Positions 45,371 to 52,895 of a stretch of DNA of 64,000 bases are shown piece after piece. The DNA comes from Streptantibioticus rubrisoli. GTDB taxonomy: Bacteria; Actinomycetota; Actinomycetes; Streptomycetales; Streptomycetaceae. Each line of letters opens with the position of its first letter. Positions within the stretch are counted from its first letter, which is position 1. The stretch is from positions 1 through 64,000 of the forward strand of contig NZ_JANFNH010000011.1 of assembly GCF_024436055.1 (NCBI RefSeq). The letters are read 5' to 3'. The translations under genes were made by a program, and so were the position numbers. The notes below the pieces were generated by a model. It was not told where the DNA came from and made no database searches. It saw only the letters and a program-made list of their open reading frames with translations.

Positions 45371-46786
45371 TCAGGGCTGGTCCCCCTCACCAAGCGCGCG
45401 GGCGATCAGGTTGTTGGAGTGCTGCTGCCCACCCTTGAGGATCTTGGCGTAGAAGCGGTAGAGCACGGCGATGCTGTGCCCGGCCCGGGCCGCGACCTCC
45501 GCAGGGTCTACCCCCGACTTGATCCAGAGGGAGACCCCCGCATGCCGCAGGGAGTACGGCACCGCCGCGAGCGCGGACGAGACCTCGCGGCGAGAGAGCA
45601 CGGCTTTGCGAGCTTTCTCCCAGACGGCGCAATACTCCGTGGACGCCACCCGCCCACCCCGCGCCGCCCGGAACAGTCGGCCGTCGTCGGCTGTGCCGTA
45701 TTGGGCAATGTGCTCACGGAGTAGATGAACCAAAACAGGCGGGATGGGCAGGGTCCGCGTCGCGCCGCGCTTACGGCGCTTGAGACCGCGCGTCTCGTAC
45801 GACATGCCGTCGTCTGTCCAGCCCCCGCCAACCTCTGGGCGACTCTCGCCGAGCAGTAGTTCGCCCCATTTCTGCACAGAATCAGGCGAGTTGGGCGGCA
45901 GAGTGCAGTCTGATTCCTTGAGTGCGACAACTTCGCTCGGCCGCATAGCCGCGTAGTACAGGCATGCGAAGAATGCGTGCAAGTGCTTGCCGCGTGGCCC
46001 GGAGTCGCGAACGGCCCCAAGCAAGGCACGCGCAACGTCCGGGCCTGGCACGTACCGGAAATCAATCTCGTCGTCGCTCTCCGCTGGCGTCCAGTCCACA
46101 CGCGGCAAAGGGTTCGCCGCCAGCAGGCCCCTTTCCTCGACTGTGTAGCGCAGCACGTTGCTCAGCACCATGCGCTTGCGTCGGGTCGTGTTCTCTGCCG
46201 CCTTGCTCCCGTCCAGCCGGAGCGAGATGGCTTCCAGGGCGGGACGCAGAAGCGAAGGGTCATCCAAGTCCTTGACCTTGAGCGAACGAGCGGCAATCCA
46301 CTCCAGTGCGGAGCGGATCTCGGCGGGCGGCTCCTCGACGACGTGCCGCGACACCCAGACCCCCTCCGGACTGCGAACCGCCCGGAACGCCCACTGATAC
46401 AGCGCGGCACGCATCACTGCCGGGCGGGGCTCTCCGCGCCTGCTGGTGACGAGCGTAGGAGTGACGACGGCGAGCGATTCCGCGATGCTTGCCCGGTGCT
46501 TGGCGGCGGCACGCGGCCACTTCATGAGCACGTACCCCGTGGCGTGCTCGTACCAGGAAGGGGAAGTGCGCGCCATCAACTCACCTGCGGGAAGGCCGGT
46601 CTCCTCGTCGAATTGCTGGTGGTCGCGAAGAGCTGCCATCAACTCTGCCCGGCGCCCGTCCGCCTGCGGCTTGAGCTTGAAACTGCGGGAGTGGGGCCGC
46701 TCGCCAACCCTCCAGCGGAGCTCCCACGGCTTCGGGCGTCCGGAGCGCTTGCGGATGGACCAGATGTCGACGTCGTACGTGAGCAT
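45371..46786 (-). CDS. int: AICE tyrosine-recombinase integrase
   Basis: The 471-residue protein has a SAM-like core-binding region (about 170-235) and a catalytic domain with Arg in YYAAMRPSEVVAL, the HxxR box written YSLRHAG (Tyr in place of the first His, as in many actinobacterial integrases), AGHS (His) and the nucleophile Tyr in LYRFYAK. It recombines attP with the tRNA-Ser 3' end. It is next to attL, as expected. GGAGAG precedes ATG 46786, and a hairpin separates it from xis. Confidence 0.95.
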   Translation of the reverse strand: MLTYDVDIWSIRKRSGRPKPWELRWRVGERPHSRSFKLKPQADGRRAELMAALRDHQQFDEETGLPAGELMARTSPSWYEHATGYVLMKWPRAAAKHRASIAESLAVVTPTLVTSRRGEPRPAVMRAALYQWAFRAVRSPEGVWVSRHVVEEPPAEIRSALEWIAARSLKVKDLDDPSLLRPALEAISLRLDGSKAAENTTRRKRMVLSNVLRYTVEERGLLAANPLPRVDWTPAESDDEIDFRYVPGPDVARALLGAVRDSGPRGKHLHAFFACLYYAAMRPSEVVALKESDCTLPPNSPDSVQKWGELLLGESRPEVGGGWTDDGMSYETRGLKRRKRGATRTLPIPPVLVHLLREHIAQYGTADDGRLFRAARGGRVASTEYCAVWEKARKAVLSRREVSSALAAVPYSLRHAGVSLWIKSGVDPAEVAARAGHSIAVLYRFYAKILKGGQQHSNNLIARALGEGDQP

Positions 46787-46805
46787 GTCTCTCCAAGCAG
46801 AACGA

Positions 46806-46830
46806 GGGGCCCGCGCTCAGCGCGGGCCCC
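46806..46830 (-). terminator. Hairpin between xis and int
   Basis: GGGGCCCGCGC and GCGCGGGCCCC form an 11-bp perfect stem with loop TCA. It lies after the xis stop codon and before the int start, so it may attenuate int relative to xis. Confidence 0.75.
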
Positions 46831-46846
46831 AGTGAAGCGATCGGAT

Positions 46847-47035
46847 TTACGCGGCGCGCTGCTTGCAGCGCTCCCACCAGGCGTCGAGGTCGGCGCGGCT
46901 GACGCGGAGTTGGCCGTTCGGGAGCTTCTGGAGACGTGGGGCTTGGCCGCGGGCGCGCATGCGGTAGAAGGCGGCGCGGCTCATGTCGATCTCTTCGAGG
47001 ACTTCGGAGAGCTTGAGCATCTTCGGGCGAGCCAT
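46847..47035 (-). CDS. xis: Excisionase/MerR-like HTH protein
   Basis: A 62-residue protein with a winged-helix of the excisionase type (KLSEVLEEIDMSRAAFYRMRARG, then RVSRADLDAWWER). It bends DNA and directs integrase to excise. ATG 47035 has GAGGAG nine bases upstream. It is followed by int on the same strand. Confidence 0.9.
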   Translation of the reverse strand: MARPKMLKLSEVLEEIDMSRAAFYRMRARGQAPRLQKLPNGQLRVSRADLDAWWERCKQRAA

Positions 47036-47619
47036 CGTTACGACTCCTCGTCTCGGGCCTTCTGGGGAATCCGCAACATCCGCCACGCCGCAACATTGCT
47101 GGTCAAACGGCTTGTGTTTGGGGCGAATAGCGGTTTGTGGCGGATAGATGCCGCCGCGCGCGGGCGCGGCGGGCCGTGCTAGTCGGGTTGTTCTCGGGGC
47201 GGGTGCCCGCGTCTGTCCGAGGTGTGGATTTCTGCGTCATTGCGTCAGCAGCGTCATTTCTGCTTCTGACCTGCGGTTTTGTGTGACGCGATGGTTTAGG
47301 GGTGCGTCAGCGGCGCGTCATGGGTTGCGTCATGGGGTGACGCAGATGACGCAGGATGACGCAGAGGCCGGAGTCTGCGTCATGCCTTTCGCCGCAGGTC
47401 AGGGGCCGTTTTTCGTCCTGCGTGACGCAGATGACGCAGCGTCTTTCCTCTTAGGACAAAAGAGGGGGTGGTGTCTGTTGTAGTGCGTGCCTTACAGCGT
47501 GAAGAAGGAGCCGCTGCGCGGCGCGTCCTTGGGGCGGCGCGTTGCGCCGAACTGCAAGAGGAGCACGCCCGGGCGGTGGTGCTCTTCTTGCTTGTCCGGG
47601 CGAGCGTGCGGATCGCGGG
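47036..47619. other. 584-bp gene-free region between rep and xis
   Basis: No coding sequence is supported. It contains the TGCGTCA repeat block, one copy of the motif AACGGCTTGT (47106-47115), a hairpin near 47149-47172 (CCGCCGCGC with GCGCGGCGG) and a small hairpin CCTCTT/AAGAGG (47447-47452 with 47460-47465). It must hold the xis-int promoter and may hold the replication origin. Confidence 0.75.
47233..47438. repeat. Iteron-like TGCGTCA cluster (candidate origin or operator)
   Basis: Ten perfect heptamers occur in about 200 bp: TGCGTCA at 47233, 47241, 47303, 47326 and 47376, and its complement TGACGCA at 47338, 47347, 47357, 47423 and 47432 (first bases). Six-of-seven copies lie at 47250, 47284 and 47314. 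The run at 47338-47363 has 9-10-bp spacing. The site is adjacent to the rep genes. Confidence 0.8.
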
Positions 47620-49095
47620 TCAGAGCAGCCGCTTCTGCTCGTGTGGGGGCGGGGTGGCCAGGCGAGTCATTTCGAGGTAGCGGCCTGCGCTGGTGCGCCC
47701 CCAGTCGATGAGGACGCCACGGGCGGCCAGGGTGGGCTGTAGGCGCTTGAGCCGGTCGGAGAGGACCTTGCCCGTGGTCGGCCACCCCTTGGGCAAAGGC
47801 CGCAGCTCGTCGCTGCTGTAGAGGCTGCTGAGGAGGTGCAGCCACTCGGTGGACGTCATCCGCTGGTCCGCGCCTGGGGCGAGGGTGTCGGCGTGCCTGA
47901 GGACGGTCTGCGCGAGCAGGTCGCCCTCGATCACGTCGTCGTTCAGGTCGTCCAGACTGGCCCGGTAGGCGGTGAGCGCTCCGAGTCCGGTAGCGGCGTC
48001 GAGCTGCGCGCACAGGTGGGCGAAGTCCGCCATCCGCAGATCAGTAGGCGTTTCTGCCTCCGCCCCACGGACCTTGACCGTGAGGTCCAGGAGAGACCCG
48101 AGAACGACAGGCAGAACCTCCGCGTACTCGGCCCACAACTCCGCCTCGGTGCGCCGGACTTTCGGTCGCTCCAGACGCAGCGGCAGGAGCCGTTCCGCGA
48201 GGTCGGGGCGGATGACGCCGACATCGATGCCGGTTAGCAGCAAAGGGCGGCGGTAGCCGACGCGGAACACGTCCCCATCGGTCCACAGAGCACGCTTGAC
48301 GTTCTCGGCGCCGGTGACGATGCAGCACATCGCGTCGGACAGGTCCGGGGTCATGTGGGAGAGGTTGTCCAGGGCGGTGACCCACCCGGCCGCTACCGCC
48401 GCGATCAGGTTCTCCTCGTCTCTCGGGGCGCGGCGCAGGTCGCCGCTCATGCCCTCCACGATCCGCACGAGCATGCGCCCGCCGGTGGACTTGCCCGCGC
48501 CCTGCGGCCCGGTGAGGAACGGCGCGGGAACGGGCACCGACGGTTCGAGGCAGCCGATCAGCCAGGCGATGGCCAGGCATTCGGTCTCCGCGTTGGCGAA
48601 GTTGCACAGCCTGAGCAGGAGGTCGATGCCCTTGCCGTTGGTGTCCTTGGTCGGCAGGGGCAGTTCTCCGGTGAGCTGGGTGCGCCGCCAGCACACCTCG
48701 CGCGGGTCGGGGATGGCAATGTCCCAGCCGGTGGGATGGATGCGGACGGACTGCCCGTCGTCGCGGCCCAGGTCCAGCCAGGTCGCGCCGTCGAATCCGG
48801 GCGCGACGCGGATGTGGACAGACTGCACGTCCTCGGTCAGCGCGAGTGCTTCGATCAAGTCCAACGCCTCCTTGAGCGCGGTCCCGTTGAACACGCCGCA
48901 CCCGTCCTTGAACAGGCCGACCATGAGTTCCTGGCGGTGGCTGCCCGTCGTGCCCTGGGAGCGCATCGGGCGGGCCACGGGGTGGCCGTTCCTCTGCGCG
49001 TACACGGTCCCGTCGGCGGTGCGGAAGTACCGGAAGTGGGCCCGGGCGTAGTCGGTGATGACCTCGCGGGCCGGGGTCTTCTCGTCGTCGGACAT
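47620..49095 (-). CDS. AICE replication ATPase (D5/helicase-like)
   Basis: The 491-residue protein has an N-terminal region without clear homology and a P-loop AAA+ ATPase core with Walker A FLTGPQGAGKSTGG (near residue 200) and sensor-like segments (AALDNLSHMTP), as in phage-type D5/P4 replication helicases. A winged-helix-like C-terminus ends the protein. It starts two bases after the Prim-Pol gene and probably opens and unwinds the origin for it. No Rep nicking motif is seen, so replication may be theta-like rather than the RepSA rolling circle of pSAM2. Confidence 0.8.
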   Translation of the reverse strand: MSDDEKTPAREVITDYARAHFRYFRTADGTVYAQRNGHPVARPMRSQGTTGSHRQELMVGLFKDGCGVFNGTALKEALDLIEALALTEDVQSVHIRVAPGFDGATWLDLGRDDGQSVRIHPTGWDIAIPDPREVCWRRTQLTGELPLPTKDTNGKGIDLLLRLCNFANAETECLAIAWLIGCLEPSVPVPAPFLTGPQGAGKSTGGRMLVRIVEGMSGDLRRAPRDEENLIAAVAAGWVTALDNLSHMTPDLSDAMCCIVTGAENVKRALWTDGDVFRVGYRRPLLLTGIDVGVIRPDLAERLLPLRLERPKVRRTEAELWAEYAEVLPVVLGSLLDLTVKVRGAEAETPTDLRMADFAHLCAQLDAATGLGALTAYRASLDDLNDDVIEGDLLAQTVLRHADTLAPGADQRMTSTEWLHLLSSLYSSDELRPLPKGWPTTGKVLSDRLKRLQPTLAARGVLIDWGRTSAGRYLEMTRLATPPPHEQKRLL

Positions 49096-49097
49096 GG

Positions 49098-49958
49098 CTA
49101 CAGTCCCAAGCGGTTACGGGCGTTGGCCCAGGCGTCCGTGCAGTGCCGGGGCGACTCCCCCTTGGCCTGGGCGGCGGTGAACAGTCGCGCGACGTGGGCC
49201 TCGGTGAGGCAGCCGCACCGGCCATGGACGGACAGCACAGCGAGGAAGGTGCTGTAGACGGTGTTGTGGATCGCGCTGTCGGCTTCGGCGATGCGCTGCT
49301 CTGCCATGGCGATGCCACGCTCCAGGTACGCGGGCGTGCGGTGACGGCACGCCCCTGCCTCGGCCCCTGCGGGCACGGCGATGGCCTGCGGTGCGGGCTG
49401 GACGGTGGGGGGCTCCTTCACGACGAGGGCGCGGACGGTATCCGGCAAGGCGGTCATGGTGCCGGTGCCGGGTCCGAGCCAACGGGCATACGACATCAGC
49501 GATTTGATATCCACGCCCGGCCGAACCTTGTTGGCCGACCGCATGGCCCCGCGGTAGATCCAGTGCTCCCCGCGGGTGGTGGGCACGGTCTGCGTGGCTG
49601 GCAGGTTCTCGCGCGCCCACGTAATCGCCTCGGCGTTGTCCAGGTCCACGACCGTCAGCCACGCCCCGCCGGGGTGGTAGGCGACCGCGGTCGCCCGTAC
49701 CCATGCGCGGCGCCAGACGCCGGAGCGGATGACGCCCGGGTCGGTGGTTGCGGCGGCCCATGCGTGGCAGGGGGCGGGGCAGGCGCAGCGCCCGGCGTCC
49801 TTCATGTTGGGTCGGCCGCCGCAGGCGTTGTTAGCGCAGGCCCGGCAGTTGCCGAACGGCACCTTCCCGGCCCGTAGCGGCAGCACCGGCACGCCGGAGG
49901 CTGCCAGGGAAAGAGCGGTCCGCAGGTGCTCTCCCCGAATGTCGGTCGGTTGCGTCAT
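49098..49958 (-). CDS. Bifunctional DNA primase/polymerase
   Basis: The 286-residue Prim-Pol protein has AALSLAASGVPVLPL-type start, a Cys cluster (FGNCRACANNACGG and CACPAPCHAW) that may bind zinc, catalytic Asp pair in VVDLDNAEA and the basic TTRGEHWIYRG strand. Unlike the chromosomal copy at 39009-39719 it keeps the catalytic residues. It primes element replication with the ATPase next to it. GGAGG precedes ATG 49958. Confidence 0.88.
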   Translation of the reverse strand: MTQPTDIRGEHLRTALSLAASGVPVLPLRAGKVPFGNCRACANNACGGRPNMKDAGRCACPAPCHAWAAATTDPGVIRSGVWRRAWVRATAVAYHPGGAWLTVVDLDNAEAITWARENLPATQTVPTTRGEHWIYRGAMRSANKVRPGVDIKSLMSYARWLGPGTGTMTALPDTVRALVVKEPPTVQPAPQAIAVPAGAEAGACRHRTPAYLERGIAMAEQRIAEADSAIHNTVYSTFLAVLSVHGRCGCLTEAHVARLFTAAQAKGESPRHCTDAWANARNRLGL

Positions 49959-49998
49959 GCTGGGAGACCTCCACAGGTCAGTTGATGGCAGGTGGACA

Positions 49999-50034
49999 AG
50001 GGCGGCCCGGTCTTTCGCGAGAGGGGGCCGCCCT
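49999..50034 (-). terminator. Hairpin terminator between the small membrane gene and the primase gene
   Basis: AGGGCGGCCC (49999-50008) pairs with GGGCCGCCCT (50025-50034), 9 bases past the stop codon of the 50043-50561 gene on the minus strand. Confidence 0.7.
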
Positions 50035-50042
50035 GGTCGTTG

Positions 50043-50561
50043 TCAGCGGTGGAGTTCGTTGCGGTTGCGAGCGATCAGCCCGTACGCGGGGGCGGTGATC
50101 GTGTTGGTTTCCTGCCGGACCGGTCCGGCGTAGTGGTGGTGGGTTTCGGTGTGGGCGGTCTTGAGGGCCCGCAGGGCGGATCCGATCGCTGCGGCGACCG
50201 CGGCCACGGCCGCGATCGGGAGGGTGACGAACAGGACGCTGGTCAACGTCACGGCGGCGAATCCCTGGCAGGCGAGCCAGATCCCGCAGCCGACGCCGAC
50301 AAACGCGGCGCCGGTACCGATGCTCGCGACGGCGGTGCCCGCGGCCCAGGCGGGCACCATCCGGCGGTCGGGCTGGGGAACCGGCGGGGTGGTGCCGTAG
50401 GCGGGCAAGGGGGCGGTGTCCCGGTAGGACGTCGGCGTGTGTGTCACGGGCCGGTAGGCGTCGGCGATGATCCGGCGGGCTTCGGCGTTGACTTCGGCGT
50501 CGCTCATCCGCGCGTAGGGGTGACTCGAGTCGGGGGTGCTCTCGCCCGGGGTGGGGTGCAC
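50043..50561 (-). CDS. Small AICE membrane protein (Spd-like, uncertain)
   Basis: The 172-residue protein has a Pro-rich cytoplasmic start and two membrane helices (about 70-95 and 100-125). A basic/His-rich tail with AHTETHHHYAGP follows. GTG 50561 has AAGGA at normal spacing. Short two-helix proteins near traB usually belong to the spread (spd) group that helps plasmid spread within the mycelium; this assignment is by position only. Confidence 0.6.
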   Translation of the reverse strand: MHPTPGESTPDSSHPYARMSDAEVNAEARRIIADAYRPVTHTPTSYRDTAPLPAYGTTPPVPQPDRRMVPAWAAGTAVASIGTGAAFVGVGCGIWLACQGFAAVTLTSVLFVTLPIAAVAAVAAAIGSALRALKTAHTETHHHYAGPVRQETNTITAPAYGLIARNRNELHR

Positions 50562-50620
50562 AACGGGGTCCTTTCAACGCGGCGGGCCGCACCCCGCGTT
50601 GGGGAGCGGCCCGCGCCGTG

Positions 50621-50681
50621 CTTGTCGCCTGGCTTGTCGTCTGGCTTGTCGTGAGAGCTTGTCGCTTGTCTTGTCTTGTCG
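50621..50681. repeat. CTTGTCG repeat block, candidate clt (TraB recognition)
   Basis: CTTGTCG occurs at 50621, 50633, 50645, 50658 and 50675 (first bases) with 12-, 12-, 13- and 17-bp steps, plus a CTTGTCT at 50665 and one inverted copy CGACAAG at 50754-50760. The block starts 90 bases beyond the traB stop codon. Streptomyces TraB proteins recognise short tandem repeats at a clt locus, often just downstream of traB. Confidence 0.65.
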
Positions 50682-50699
50682 CCTGTCGCCTCCCAGGTC

Positions 50700-50740
50700 A
50701 CAAGCCGTTTTCGAGCCCCAGGGCCGCCGCAACGGCTTGT
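50700..50740. repeat. Inverted repeat ACAAGCCGTT/AACGGCTTGT
   Basis: Perfect 10-bp inverted repeat (50700-50709 and 50731-50740) with 21-bp spacer, between traB and the CTTGTCG block. A third copy of AACGGCTTGT is at 47106-47115 upstream of xis. Confidence 0.6.
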
Positions 50741-50770
50741 GTTCGGAACGGGGCGACAAGCGAGAAGTGA

Positions 50771-52894
50771 TCAGCCCTCGGGGGGTTGATCGGGGGCGTG
50801 CTGGCGGTGGACGTAGCGGGCTTTGGTGCCCTCCCCTACACGGACGGCGGTGCCGTCCTTGACCCATGCCTTGAGCCAGCCGACGACCGTCTGACGGGTT
50901 GTGCCGTACTGGTCTGCCAAGGCGCGGGCGATGGCGGATGCTCCGGTGCCCTCACGTCCGGCGGCGAGCAGCAGCGCGAGCGCGGCCTGTTGGGCGGGGC
51001 TGTCCTGCTCACCCCGCAGCGCGGAGAGGTTCAGCCCCGGCATGTTGTCGCTGGGGTCGTTGTCGCGGTCTGGTTCGGGGGTGGTGCCGAACCGTTCGTC
51101 GATCTCGCGCATGAACCGCCGGGCGAGTTGGTCGGCCTGGTCGTCGGTCTCTTGGTCGCGTAGGGCCCGCAGGTTCAGTCCGCCACCGATGGACGGGTGC
51201 GGGTCAGCGTCCTTGCTGGGGCTCTGCGGTGGTTGCTCGACGGGGTGAGCGTCGCGCATCCACGCGATGCGGTCGGCATCCCAGCGCTGGGCGTAGGCGT
51301 CCCCAGCAGCCTGCGCGGAGACGGCGTCCAGCGTCGGGTGACGGGTGGAGGTGGCGGCCACGATGTCCCGGATCTGGTTGGGCAGGATCCGCCACGCTTT
51401 GAACAGGGCGGCGGGGGACTCTGGCGTGCCCATGAACCCGGCTCCCTTGTACGGGGCTTGGTCCACTCGTAGCCCGCGGCGGCCGGGGAACATCTTGCCC
51501 AGGTCCATGCCCTCGGTCTCGCCGCCGGTGAGGGCGACGCGGACTTTGGCTTCGCGGCGGATCATCAGGTTGCCCAGCACGCTGCCGGTCGCACCGAGGG
51601 CGGTCAGGATGGTGCGGATGCCCATGGCGCGCAGCATGCGGATGACTTCCAGGATCTTCGCGGCGAGCTGCTTCATCTGCCGGTCGGTGCTGGTCAGGAT
51701 CTCCGCGCCCTCATCGATGACCAACAGGATCTGAGGAATCTTGGCGCTGATCGGGAGCAGGTCGGTGTTCTTCTCGGCCAGCAAACCCTGGTAGGCCTTC
51801 TTGCGGTGCAGCCCGATGGCCAGCGCCGTATCGAGCATCAGCATGGCCTCCTCATGGGAAGCGGCCAGCCAGTCGATGCCGGGCCGAACGGGCTTGCCGT
51901 CCTCCCGCTCGATCTCGCCGTTCAGGGCCGGGAGGACCCAGGGCAGCCCGGCGGATCCGGCGTTCAAGTCGATGACCCAGGTCAGCATGTCCTCGGCGCG
52001 GGCGAATCCCGCCAGGATCTCGTGCACCAGATTCGTCTTGCCCGAGCCGGTCGGACCGACGACCAGGGCGCACTGTTCGCGCAGGTAAGCGCGCACGATG
52101 TCCCCGTTGGTGCGCACGCCCCACGGGATGCCGGTCAGCACCGACAAGGGCCCGTAGTCGTCAGGGTAGAAACAGTCTTCCTTCAGGACGTTGACGGTGG
52201 TCACGTCCAGAATGGCCCGGCCCTGGTGGATGCCGGGGGAGGCGGTGGCGGTGCAGCCGTGGGGGAGTTTGGCATCCGCGGACAGGGCCACGGAGTACTG
52301 GGCGATGCGGTCGTAGGTGATACCGCCCTGCGGTTCCAGGTCCAAGGAGTACCCCGTTCCGGTCTGCCACTTCTCCACAGCCAGCACCCGTACGGTGATG
52401 TTGCAGATCCGCTGGATCCGCTCCACCCATTCCGCGGCGATCGCCCGGCGCTCCGCGGACAACTCCCGCGCGATCTGCCGCTGCTGGGCGGCGATCGCCT
52501 CCTCCTCACGGGCCTCCTCATACAGAGCCGTGGAGCGGGCGGCGGCGCCGATGCCGACGCCGATGGTGGCCAGCGATCCGAGCGCGGCCCAGGTCAGCGG
52601 TCCGTGGGTGATGGCCCAGGTAGTCCACCCGGCCCCGACGAGCCAGGAGGCGGCGCGGGTGGCCAGGGTGCGTCCGGCGTTGCGTACCCGCAGCCCGGCG
52701 ACGGTGTGGCCGATGGCGCCCGCGGCGCCGACGGCCAGGGCCCAGCCTGGGGGCATGCCGGTTGCTGCGCCGGTGGTGGCGACGGCGAAGGCTCCGGTGG
52801 TGGCGGACAGGGCGCCGGTCACGGGTCCGTGACCGGCGGCCCAGTCCAGCACCGGGCCACTGCTGTTGTTGTTGGCGGTGGCAGTGCTGGTCAT
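50771..52894 (-). CDS. traB: TraB FtsK/SpoIIIE-type DNA translocase
   Basis: The 707-residue protein has membrane segments near residues 45-65 and 85-120, a helical linker and a RecA-like ATPase with Walker A VGPTGSGKTNL (about 279-289) and Walker B ILLVIDEGAEI (about 395). A long linker and a C-terminal winged helix follow (GTGASAIARALADQYG; about 640-685), the domain that reads clt repeats. It moves double-stranded DNA to the recipient as a hexameric pump. It is the only transfer protein needed in such elements. Confidence 0.95.
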   Translation of the reverse strand: MTSTATANNNSSGPVLDWAAGHGPVTGALSATTGAFAVATTGAATGMPPGWALAVGAAGAIGHTVAGLRVRNAGRTLATRAASWLVGAGWTTWAITHGPLTWAALGSLATIGVGIGAAARSTALYEEAREEEAIAAQQRQIARELSAERRAIAAEWVERIQRICNITVRVLAVEKWQTGTGYSLDLEPQGGITYDRIAQYSVALSADAKLPHGCTATASPGIHQGRAILDVTTVNVLKEDCFYPDDYGPLSVLTGIPWGVRTNGDIVRAYLREQCALVVGPTGSGKTNLVHEILAGFARAEDMLTWVIDLNAGSAGLPWVLPALNGEIEREDGKPVRPGIDWLAASHEEAMLMLDTALAIGLHRKKAYQGLLAEKNTDLLPISAKIPQILLVIDEGAEILTSTDRQMKQLAAKILEVIRMLRAMGIRTILTALGATGSVLGNLMIRREAKVRVALTGGETEGMDLGKMFPGRRGLRVDQAPYKGAGFMGTPESPAALFKAWRILPNQIRDIVAATSTRHPTLDAVSAQAAGDAYAQRWDADRIAWMRDAHPVEQPPQSPSKDADPHPSIGGGLNLRALRDQETDDQADQLARRFMREIDERFGTTPEPDRDNDPSDNMPGLNLSALRGEQDSPAQQAALALLLAAGREGTGASAIARALADQYGTTRQTVVGWLKAWVKDGTAVRVGEGTKARYVHRQHAPDQPPEG

Positions 52895-52895
52895 T

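Noticed and set aside
47233-47438. CRISPR array
   Set aside because: The repeats are 7 bp, in both orientations and unevenly spaced; there are no spacers or cas genes.
47148-47483. Plus-strand frame across the TGCGTCA repeats
   Set aside because: Composed of the repeat block itself, with no ribosome site or plausible protein composition.
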